NCBI GenBank assembly: GCA_046723645.1
Contig: JBKOUY010000111.1
Location: 1-5,683, forward strand
From: DASQUK01 sp046723645
GTDB lineage: Bacteria; Actinomycetota; Acidimicrobiia; Acidimicrobiales; VFJN01
DNA: 5,683 nucleotides
Direction of reading: 5' to 3'
Shown: in pieces, positions 1 through 5,230 of the stretch
How positions within the stretch are numbered: position 1 is the first letter of the stretch
How the letters are laid out: the number at the start of each line of letters is the position of its first letter
Position numbers and translations under genes: made by a program
The notes under the pieces: model-generated
The model's input: only the letters and a program-made list of their open reading frames with translations
Databases searched by the model: none
What the model was told of the DNA's origin: nothing

Positions 1-11
1 AGTTGGGGCCG

Positions 12-27
12 GCACCGCATGCGGTGC
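12..27. repeat. Perfect 16-bp palindrome upstream of the first surface-protein gene
   Basis: GCACCGCATGCGGTGC reads the same on both strands without a mismatch. It lies about 61 bp before the preferred ATG at 89 and has no T-run after it, so it does not look like an intrinsic terminator. Its position would suit a dimeric regulator's operator, but it could instead belong to the end of an upstream gene cut off by the window. The symmetry is seen directly; any regulatory role is inference. Confidence 0.45.
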
Positions 28-75
28 ATCCCGTGCCCGTTACGTGGTCTAGGTGGTGCGGAACTTCGGGGCAGC

Positions 76-79
76 GAGG
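76..79 (+). promoter_or_regulatory. Ribosome binding site deciding the ATG 89 start
   Basis: GAGG lies 9 nt before the ATG at 89. The more upstream in-frame GTG codons at 53 and 56 come directly after an in-frame TAG (50-52) and have no purine-rich site at a useful distance. This favours ATG 89. Confidence 0.45.
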
Positions 80-88
80 CCGCCGAGT

Positions 89-943
89 ATGGGAGCAGAG
101 ACCTTGGGTGAACTGATCAACCGTCGGAGACGGGGAATCGCGGGCCTGGTGAGCATGGTGCTGGGGGCGGCGTGCCTCGTATGGGCGCTGCCCGGAAACG
201 CAGGGGCCCAGGAGCAGGAGCCGCCTCCGACACCGTCGAGCTCTGTCGTCGAGGGCAACGAGGATTGCGGCGACCTGGGTGACTTCGCCTTCGAGTTCAC
301 GATCGAAGTGTCCGGCGAGTTGCCGGAGGAAGGTACCTTCACCGACGAGGAGACCGGCTTCGTTGTGACGATCTCGGACGTCCACGTCGATGGTGGCACA
401 GCGTTCTTCAGCTTCGAATCGAACATCGCGGTGTCGGCCGTCTTCGTGAAGGCTGGTCCGGGCGGGATTCTCTACACGTTCGAGCCGCCCTCGACGATCG
501 GAATCGATCTCGCGTCGCCAAAGGACTCCATTAGCCACATCTCCTTCTGCTGGAACCCGCCACCCCCTACCACGACGTCGACAACCGAGGCTCCGACCAC
601 GTCGAGCACGGAGGCTCCGACCACGTCGAGCACCGAGGCTCCGACCACGTCGAGCACCGAGGCTCCGACCACGTCGAGCACCGAGGCTCCGACCACGTCG
701 AGCACCGAGGCTCCGACCACGTCGAGCACCGAGGCTCCGACCACGTCGAGCACGGAGGCGACCACCACCACCGTCGTGGCGCCGTCGACCACCACGACGA
801 CGATGGCGGTGGCGGCGGTTGGCGAGCTGCCAAAGACGGGCGGCGGTAGCCAGCCCCTGCTCATCGCCGCCGGCATCATCATGCTGCTCGGCGGCGGGGC
901 GCTGCTGGGGAGCGTGAAGCTCAGCGAGCGCCGGATCGCCTGA
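89..943 (+). CDS. LPXTG (LPKTG) wall-anchored surface protein with Thr/Ser repeat stalk
   Basis: This is a 284-residue secreted protein, probably linked covalently to the cell wall by a sortase. Residues 1-40 are a signal peptide: NRRRR basic region, hydrophobic LVSMVLGAACLVWAL core, cleavage after AGA. The ectodomain (about 41-154) is beta-rich and bounded by two cysteines (C60, C154) that may form a disulfide. It ends in SHISFCW, a motif recurring in actinobacterial surface proteins of unknown function. A PPPP hinge (157-160) leads into a stalk of TTSSTEAP repeats and further Thr runs (to about 240). Then come LPKTG (247-251), a membrane helix (about 256-276) and a basic tail ending ERRIA. 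The start could instead be GTG 53 (296 residues), but that lacks a ribosome site. A strong terminator ends the unit, so the gene is probably transcribed apart from purA. No sortase gene is visible here. The wall-anchored architecture is well supported; the function, perhaps adhesion or a surface layer, is not known. Confidence 0.88.
   Translation: MGAETLGELINRRRRGIAGLVSMVLGAACLVWALPGNAGAQEQEPPPTPSSSVVEGNEDCGDLGDFAFEFTIEVSGELPEEGTFTDEETGFVVTISDVHVDGGTAFFSFESNIAVSAVFVKAGPGGILYTFEPPSTIGIDLASPKDSISHISFCWNPPPPTTTSTTEAPTTSSTEAPTTSSTEAPTTSSTEAPTTSSTEAPTTSSTEAPTTSSTEAPTTSSTEATTTTVVAPSTTTTTMAVAAVGELPKTGGGSQPLLIAAGIIMLLGGGALLGSVKLSERRIA
587..754 (+). repeat. 24-bp tandem repeat, seven units, encoding EAPTTSST
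   Basis: Seven contiguous 24-bp units start at 587, 611, 635, 659, 683, 707 and 731, each encoding EAPTTSST. The only difference I see is the last base of the unit: G in units 1 and 7 (positions 610 and 754), C in units 2-6, a synonymous Thr change. A partial eighth unit (GAGGC) begins at 755 and then diverges. Because the unit is a multiple of three, changes in copy number would lengthen or shorten the stalk without shifting the frame. Confidence 0.95.
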
Positions 944-964
944 CGGCTCAGCGAAAACCGAAGT

Positions 965-1006
965 GAAGGGTGGCCGGGGAGCGCATCCCCGGCCACCCTT
1001 CGTTTT
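965..1006 (+). terminator. Strong Rho-independent terminator after the surface-protein gene
   Basis: A perfect 15-bp stem (965-979 with 987-1001) closes a 7-nt loop (AGCGCAT) and is followed by GTTTT at 1002-1006. It begins 21 bp after the stop codon at 941-943. An AAAA run at 954-957 precedes the stem, so the element is roughly symmetrical and could also stop transcripts from the other strand. It separates the surface gene from the purine genes. Confidence 0.92.
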
Positions 1007-1015
1007 GGCCCCGTG

Positions 1016-1032
1016 TCCGGCGCGATGCCGGA
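1016..1032. repeat. Short inverted repeat in the purA leader
   Basis: TCCGGC and GCCGGA are separated by 5 nt (GCGAT). The element sits between the terminator and the purA start, where the purA promoter must also lie. It could be an operator or a small RNA hairpin, but 6-bp arms in GC-rich DNA arise readily by chance. No convincing promoter hexamers were found in 1007-1100. Confidence 0.3.
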
Positions 1033-1089
1033 TCGTGCCACCCACGCTCGCTCGCTATCGTTGCCCGGCCCCCAGAGACGAAGTCGGGC

Positions 1090-1095
1090 AGGGAG
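1090..1095 (+). promoter_or_regulatory. purA ribosome binding site
   Basis: AGGGAG ends 5 nt before the GTG at 1101. It supports that codon as the start. The open frame runs further upstream into the terminator hairpin, and those residues match nothing in the PurA family. Confidence 0.6.
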
Positions 1096-1100
1096 CGCGA

Positions 1101-2381
1101 GTGCCGGCGACCATCGTGGTCGGAACCCAGTGGGGCGACGAGGGCAAGGGCAAGTTCACCGACCTCTTCGCCAAGGAGATGGACCTCGTCGTCCGCTACC
1201 AGGGTGGGCACAACGCCGGCCACACCCTCGTGGTCGACGGCGAGACGTTCGCGCTCCAGCTGATCCCGTCGGGCATCCTGTACGACCACATCACCCCGGT
1301 CATCGGCAACGGCGTCGTCGTCGACCCCAGGGTGCTGCTCGACGAGATCGACATGCTCACCGGGCGGGGCGTCGACTGCGGCCGCCTCAAGGTGTCGTCG
1401 GGCGCCCACCTGATCCTTCCGTACCACCAGCTGTTCGACCGGGTGACCGAGCGCCATCTCGGGAGGAACAAGCTCGGCACCACCAAGCGCGGGATCGGGC
1501 CCGCCTATGCCGACAAGGCCGCCCGGGTTGGCCTGCGGGTGTCGGACCTCTACGACCACAAGATCTTCCGCCAGAAGCTGGAGCTGGTGCTCAAGGAGAA
1601 GGGCCAGGTCCTGGCCAAGGTCTACAACCAGCTTCCCCCGCCCGCGGACGAGATCGCCGACGTCTACCTCGACGAGCTGGCACCCCGCCTGGAGCACTAC
1701 GTGGCCGACACCGTCAACCTGGTGCACGAGGCGCTCGAGGCCGGGCGGCACGTGCTCTTCGAGGGTGCCCAGGCCACGTTCCTCGACCTCGACCACGGCA
1801 CCTATCCGTATGTGACGTCGTCGAACCCGGTGGCGGGCGGGGCGTGCACCGGCGCGGGGGTCGGCCCGCGGTACATCGACCGCGTAGTGGGGGTCGCCAA
1901 GGCCTACGTCACGCGGGTCGGCTCCGGGCCGTTCCCGACGGAGCTGTTCGACGAGGTCGGCGACGCCCTCGTGGATCGCGGCCACGAGTACGGCACCAAC
2001 ACCGGCCGCCGGCGCCGCGCTGGCTGGTTCGATGCCGTGATGCTCCGGCACGCGGTGCGGCTCAACTCGCTCTCCGAGGTCGCCATCACCAAGCTCGACG
2101 TGCTCGACGCCTTCGACACCGTGAAGGTCTGCGTTGCGTACCGGGCTGACGGGCGGCGCCTGGACCGCCTGCCCGACGACCAGTCGTTGCTGCACCGTGC
2201 GGAACCCGTCTACGAGGAACTTCCCGGCTGGTCCACCGACGTCACCGCCTCGACGGAGCCCGGACACCTGCCGGCGGCCGCGCGCGACTACGTCGCCTTC
2301 CTCGAGGACCAGGTGGGCGTGCCCATCCGGCTGCTCGGCGTCGGTCCCGGGCGCGACCAGTACGTCCAGCTGCAGGCGTAG
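1101..2381 (+). CDS. purA: Adenylosuccinate synthetase
   Basis: PurA joins IMP and aspartate using GTP to make adenylosuccinate, the first committed step to AMP, in the cytoplasm. The 426-residue product is close to the usual length of about 430. The GTP-binding loop is at 12-18 (GDEGKGK, catalytic Asp13), and GHNAGHT at 36-42 supplies His41. IMP-binding GTTKRGIGP is at 126-134, DHGTYPYVTSSN follows at 231-242, TGRRRRAGW lies at 301-309, and the guanine-recognition TKLDVLD is at 330-336. All key residues appear intact. The GTG start is chosen because the conserved protein begins exactly here (PATIVVGTQWGDEGKGK) and AGGGAG lies 5 nt upstream. It is the first gene after a strong terminator, so its promoter should lie in 1007-1100. 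purD starts 14 bp after its stop, which suggests cotranscription. Confidence 0.98.
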   Translation: MPATIVVGTQWGDEGKGKFTDLFAKEMDLVVRYQGGHNAGHTLVVDGETFALQLIPSGILYDHITPVIGNGVVVDPRVLLDEIDMLTGRGVDCGRLKVSSGAHLILPYHQLFDRVTERHLGRNKLGTTKRGIGPAYADKAARVGLRVSDLYDHKIFRQKLELVLKEKGQVLAKVYNQLPPPADEIADVYLDELAPRLEHYVADTVNLVHEALEAGRHVLFEGAQATFLDLDHGTYPYVTSSNPVAGGACTGAGVGPRYIDRVVGVAKAYVTRVGSGPFPTELFDEVGDALVDRGHEYGTNTGRRRRAGWFDAVMLRHAVRLNSLSEVAITKLDVLDAFDTVKVCVAYRADGRRLDRLPDDQSLLHRAEPVYEELPGWSTDVTASTEPGHLPAAARDYVAFLEDQVGVPIRLLGVGPGRDQYVQLQA

Positions 2382-2395
2382 GGGCCTGAGCGACC

Positions 2396-3634
2396 ATGCG
2401 CGTGTGTGTCGTCGGGTCCGGGGGCCGGGAGCATGCCCTGGCCCACGTGCTGGGGCGGACGGCGGAGGTGGTCGTGACGCCCGGCAACGCGGCGATCCCG
2501 GGGTCGATCCCGGCGCCGCCGGAGGAGGTCGAAGCCGACCTCTTCATCGTCGGGCCCGAGGCTCCGCTGGTGGACGGCCTCGCCGACCGGTTACGCGCCG
2601 CCGGGCGAGCCGTCTTCGGTCCGGGTGCCGATGGTGCCCGGCTCGAGGGATCGAAGGCATGGATGAAGGACCTGCTGGCCGCCGCCGCCGTGCCCACCGC
2701 CCGCCACGCCAGCTTCACCGACCAGGCGGCGGCACTCGGCTTCCTGCGGACGCTGCCCGGGCCCTGGGTGGTCAAGACCGACGGCCTGGCGGCGGGCAAG
2801 GGCGTCCTCGTGACGGGGCGGCTCGACGAGGCAGAGGACGACGTGCGGGCGAAGCTCGCCGGCGAATCGTTCGGCGACGCCGGGCGCACGGTCGTGATCG
2901 AGGAGGGGATGACAGGGCCAGAGCTGTCGGTCCTGGCCGTCTGCGACGGTCGCCGGGCCGTGCCGCTGGCGCCGGCGCAGGACTTCAAGCGGGTGGGCGA
3001 CGATGACACGGGCCCCAACACCGGCGGCATGGGCGCCTACTCGCCGGTGCCCTTCGCCGGTGCCGACGTCGTCGGCACGGTGATGGACAGGTTCGTGGAG
3101 CCCACGCTGGCCGAGCTCCGCAGGCGCGGGATCGACTACCGGGGCGTGCTCTACGGCGGGCTCATGCTCACGCCCGACGGGCTCCGGCTGCTCGAGTACA
3201 ACGTCCGCTTCGGCGATCCCGAGGCCCAGGTGGTGTTGCCCCGCCTCACCAGCGACCTGGCCGAGCTGCTGGCGGCCGCGGCCGCCGGCGACCTGCGCAG
3301 GGCGCCGGGCCCGGCGTTCGGCGACGACGCCTGCGTGACGGTCGTGCTGGCGTCGGAGGGCTACCCCGGCGAGCCCCGCCGCGGTGAGGTGATCGAGGGG
3401 CTCGATGCCGCGACGGCGCGAGGCGCCACCGTGTTCGCGGCCGGTGTCGCCCGTGACGGCGACGGACGGCTGGTGACGGCGGGCGGGCGGGTCCTGGCCG
3501 TCACCGGCACCGGCGCCACGGTGGCCGCCGCCCGCCGCCACGCCTACGCCGCGGCCGGTTGCGTGTCGTGGCCCGGCATGCACTACCGGAGTGACATAGC
3601 CCGAATTGCGAGCGAGGAGGAATGGACCGCATGA
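2396..3634 (+). CDS. purD: Phosphoribosylamine-glycine ligase (GAR synthetase)
   Basis: PurD condenses 5-phosphoribosylamine with glycine using ATP to form GAR, the second step of de novo purine synthesis. The 412-residue protein has normal single-function length with no PurM or PurN fusion. The N-terminal domain opens with GSGGREHAL (7-15) and carries GPEAPLVDGLADRL (from 53). The ATP-grasp domain contains KTDGLAAGKGVLV (127-139), GPNTGGMGAYSP (206-217) and the metal- and ATP-binding NVRFGDPEAQ (269-278). A typical C-terminal domain follows with EGYPG and SWPGMHYRSDI. The ATG follows purA by 14 bp with only a weak purine run (GGGGCC, 2381-2386) ahead of it. Its last codons contain the purE ribosome site, and its stop overlaps the purE start by 4 bp, so the two are probably translationally coupled. 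Confidence 0.98.
   Translation: MRVCVVGSGGREHALAHVLGRTAEVVVTPGNAAIPGSIPAPPEEVEADLFIVGPEAPLVDGLADRLRAAGRAVFGPGADGARLEGSKAWMKDLLAAAAVPTARHASFTDQAAALGFLRTLPGPWVVKTDGLAAGKGVLVTGRLDEAEDDVRAKLAGESFGDAGRTVVIEEGMTGPELSVLAVCDGRRAVPLAPAQDFKRVGDDDTGPNTGGMGAYSPVPFAGADVVGTVMDRFVEPTLAELRRRGIDYRGVLYGGLMLTPDGLRLLEYNVRFGDPEAQVVLPRLTSDLAELLAAAAAGDLRRAPGPAFGDDACVTVVLASEGYPGEPRRGEVIEGLDAATARGATVFAAGVARDGDGRLVTAGGRVLAVTGTGATVAAARRHAYAAAGCVSWPGMHYRSDIARIASEEEWTA
3614..3620 (+). promoter_or_regulatory. Strong ribosome binding site deciding the purE start
   Basis: GAGGAGG lies inside the end of purD. It is only 1 nt from the ATG at 3622 but 10 nt from the ATG at 3631. The spacing therefore supports 3631 as the working start, giving an ATGA overlap with the purD stop. 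Confidence 0.8.
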
Positions 3635-4095
3635 GCCACAAGAGGGTCGCGATCCTCATGGGATCGGCCAGCGACCGCGACAAGATGGCCCCCGCGGCCG
3701 ACACCCTGGCGCGCTACGGCATCGAGGCCGACGTCCGCGTCGTGTCGGCCCATCGCACTCCCGCGGCGGTGGCGGACTTCGCCTCCTCCGCACGCGACCG
3801 CGGCTACGCCGCGATCATCTGCGGCGCCGGGATGGCCGCCCACTTGGCGGGCGCGGTCGCCGGCCACACGACGCTGCCGGTCATCGGCGTGCCACTGTCC
3901 GGTGGCGCGCTCAACGGCATGGACGCGCTGTATGCCACCGTGCAGATGCCCAAGGGGATCCCCGTGGCCACCGTCGCCATCGACGGCGCCATGAACGCGG
4001 CGCTCCTAGCGGTGCAGATGCTCGCGATCGACGACCCCGAGCTGGCTGCGGCACTGGCGAAGCACCGCGACGAGATGGCGCCAGGCCCGACCTGA
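3631..4095 (+). CDS. purE: PurE: N5-CAIR mutase / AIR carboxylase catalytic subunit
   Basis: PurE makes CAIR. In class I it moves the carboxyl group of N5-CAIR (made by PurK); in class II it carboxylates AIR directly with CO2. The 154-residue protein has MGSASDRDKM (10-19) for phosphate binding, the catalytic SAHRTP with His41 (39-44) and GAGMAAHLAG (65-74), followed by VQMPKGIPVATVAI (104-117). These point to the class I fold rather than the AGRSN type of class II. Two residues differ from the commonest class I pattern: Arg follows SD where many have Trp (SDW), and Met68 replaces Gly in GAGGAAHL. The start at 3631 is preferred over 3622 because of ribosome-site spacing. It overlaps purD by ATGA. 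No purK is next to it, although purE is often paired with purK; it may lie elsewhere in the genome. Confidence 0.95.
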   Translation: MSHKRVAILMGSASDRDKMAPAADTLARYGIEADVRVVSAHRTPAAVADFASSARDRGYAAIICGAGMAAHLAGAVAGHTTLPVIGVPLSGGALNGMDALYATVQMPKGIPVATVAIDGAMNAALLAVQMLAIDDPELAAALAKHRDEMAPGPT

Positions 4096-4114
4096 GAGCC
4101 CACCCCGGCTCGGT

Positions 4115-4139
4115 TTCCACCGCAGTCAGTGGGAGTTTT
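4115..4139 (+). terminator. Possible weak intrinsic terminator after purE
   Basis: TTCCAC (4115-4120) pairs with GTGGGA (4129-4134), with one G-U pair, around an 8-nt loop. GTTTT follows at 4135-4139. It lies 20 bp past the purE stop, a good place for the end of the purA-purD-purE transcript. The stem is short, so termination would be partial at best. Confidence 0.4.
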
Positions 4140-4292
4140 GCGCGCCCTCACAGGCCTGGCCGGTGGGCCGCCGATGGTGGTTGCAGTGGTGACCGCGAGG
4201 TGTCAACATGCCCCGCCGAATCGAACCGCTGGGGACGCAGTGGCCGGTTGAGGGGGTGCACGGCGGTGCCCGCCGCGGCTGGACATGGAACC

Positions 4293-4323
4293 GGGGCCGC
4301 GCCCCCCGCGCAGCGGGGAAGGA
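4293..4323 (+). promoter_or_regulatory. Structured leader and ribosome binding site of the second surface gene
   Basis: The ribosome site GGGGAAGGA (4315-4323) ends 8 nt before the ATG at 4332. Just upstream, GGGGC-CGC-GCCCC (4293-4305) can form a hairpin. CCCCGC-GCA-GCGGGG (4304-4318) can form another that uses the GGGG of the ribosome site. The two share positions 4304-4305, so they compete in part. This could tune translation, but similar pairings are common in GC-rich DNA. The ribosome site itself is secure; the switch idea is inference. Confidence 0.5.
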
Positions 4324-4331
4324 CATATGCA

Positions 4332-5144
4332 ATGGCGCATGGAACTCTGACGTCGCGCGCGCGCGGCGTCGTCGGTCTGACGTCTCTCATGGCGGGGGCG
4401 GGGTTACTGGTTGGAGCCCTCGCGGGTCCGGCCGCGGCCCACGAGTCGTCCGTGGAGCCCAAGCCGAAGGACGAAGGCCTCAGCTGCCTCGAGCTCGCGG
4501 ACGGGCATGCCGGCGGTCAGACGTGGCAGCAGTTCACGATCGACGACGTCGCAGATGGCGATCACAGGGAGACCCACCCGGTCGACGGCGTCGGCACGGT
4601 CACCGTCACGGTCAAGGGCGGCAAGACGTTCGAGTGGAGCTCGACGTTCGGCATCGACGCCATCTACGTGCAGGGTCGCGACACCGGCCTGAGCCCCAAT
4701 TCGTACTTCTACCTGTACGCGCCCGACGCCGCGCTCGACAAGGAGGCCACCGGGGACGTCGACCTCGGCACGCCGCCCTGGCACAAGTGGGACACCAACA
4801 AGATCAAGTCGATCTCGTTCTGCTACGACGAGGAGGAGACGCCGCCGACCAGCGAGACGACCATGCCGAGCGAGTCGACGACGTCGTCGGTGGTGGAGTC
4901 CACCACTACGTCGGAGTCGACGACGACGTCGGTCGAGCAGACGACCACAACTCAGCCGTCGACTTCGACGACGGCGGCCGAGGGCGGTTCCACGACGACC
5001 GTGCAGGTCACCAGCAACGAGGGCAACCTCCCGAAGACGGGTAGCGACAACACGTGGATGCTGCTCGGGCTCGGCGGGGTGCTGGTGGTCGGGGGCGGCG
5101 CACTGATCGCCACCAACCGCATCGTCCGCCGTCGCGGCGGCTGA
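4332..5144 (+). CDS. LPXTG (LPKTG) wall-anchored surface protein with Ser/Thr stalk
   Basis: This is a 270-residue protein, probably exported and sortase-anchored. The signal peptide (1-36) has a basic start, the hydrophobic GLTSLMAGAGLLVGALAG and cleavage after AAA. The ectodomain (about 37-165) has cysteines at 52 and 164, which may pair. It contains TFEWSSTFGIDAIYVQG and ends in KSISFCY, the pattern of a recurrent actinobacterial surface domain of unknown function. Residues about 166-225 form a Thr/Ser/Glu-rich stalk without the perfect repeat of the first surface protein. LPKTG is at 233-237, a membrane helix at about 243-260, and the tail is basic (RIVRRRGG). The ATG at 4332 is chosen for its ribosome site at 8 nt and because the frame upstream is not protein-like. 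The gene sits between purE and purB on the same strand, with structured gaps on both sides, so it may be its own transcription unit. Architecture is confident; function is unknown. Confidence 0.9.
   Translation: MAHGTLTSRARGVVGLTSLMAGAGLLVGALAGPAAAHESSVEPKPKDEGLSCLELADGHAGGQTWQQFTIDDVADGDHRETHPVDGVGTVTVTVKGGKTFEWSSTFGIDAIYVQGRDTGLSPNSYFYLYAPDAALDKEATGDVDLGTPPWHKWDTNKIKSISFCYDEEETPPTSETTMPSESTTSSVVESTTTSESTTTSVEQTTTTQPSTSTTAAEGGSTTTVQVTSNEGNLPKTGSDNTWMLLGLGGVLVVGGGALIATNRIVRRRGG
4876..4906. repeat. Two abutting palindromes inside the stalk coding region
   Basis: A perfect 14-bp palindrome (CGACGACGTCGTCG, 4876-4889) is followed at once by GTGGTGGA-G-TCCACCAC (4890-4906), with 8-bp arms around one base. 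Both lie in codons for Thr, Ser and Val. Biased use of ACG, TCG, GTC and ACC codons could produce them by chance. Confidence 0.5.
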
Positions 5145-5153
5145 CGCCGACGG

Positions 5154-5221
5154 CTGGCGGGTCACTCCCTGGCCAACGGGCCGGCCGACCGGTGCTCGCC
5201 GGCGGCCGGCCCGCCCGCCAG
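5154..5221. repeat. Nested inverted repeats between the surface gene and purB
   Basis: The outer arms CTGGCGGG (5154-5161) and CCCGCCAG (5214-5221) match perfectly. Inside them GGGCCGGCCG (5178-5187) pairs perfectly with CGGCCGGCCC (5203-5212). CCGG (5189-5192) can pair further in with CCGG (5199-5202), leaving a 6-nt loop. The element starts 10 bp after the surface gene's stop and ends 10 bp before the purB GTG. It has no T-run, so it may be a U-less terminator, a transcript-end stabiliser or a structure affecting purB translation. Confidence 0.7.
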
Positions 5222-5230
5222 ACTGGCGCA

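Noticed and set aside
149..208. Lipoprotein signal around the cysteine in LGAAC of the first surface protein
   Set aside because: The -3 position is Gly rather than Leu-like, the cysteine sits in the middle of the hydrophobic core, and a good AGA cleavage site follows. The C-terminal LPKTG already explains anchoring.
472..1041. Long reverse-strand open frames across the first surface gene
   Set aside because: Their translations are repetitive mirror images of the 24-bp repeat (VGASVLDV-like) and run into the terminator. They are shadows created by low-complexity DNA.
1033..1061. Promoter candidate for purA with TATCGT as -10
   Set aside because: The -10 fits TAnnnT, but no acceptable -35 lies at the right spacing.
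948..2267. Reverse-strand open frame of more than 400 codons opposite purA
   Set aside because: High GC leaves few stops in this frame. The + strand frame carries all PurA motifs, and the reverse product has no recognisable domain.
4181..4209. Promoter candidate TTGCAG with CAACAT 17 bp downstream
   Set aside because: Each hexamer matches only about half of the housekeeping consensus, so it is not distinguishable from chance. A promoter somewhere in 4096-4331 is still likely.
3606..4331. Upstream extension of the second surface gene's frame through purE
   Set aside because: This part is an alternative frame of purE plus intergenic DNA. A good ribosome site, ATG and signal peptide place the real start at 4332.
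4208..4331. c-di-AMP-type riboswitch suggested by CGCCGAATC and GGGGAC in the leader
   Set aside because: The other conserved blocks of that class, notably the GCUAACCUCG-like segment near the 3' end, are absent, so the resemblance is too partial to call.
4354..4365. Run of six CG dinucleotides early in the second surface gene
   Set aside because: It encodes part of the signal-peptide n-region (Ser-Arg-Ala-Arg) with ordinary high-GC codons. Any Z-DNA role would be speculation.
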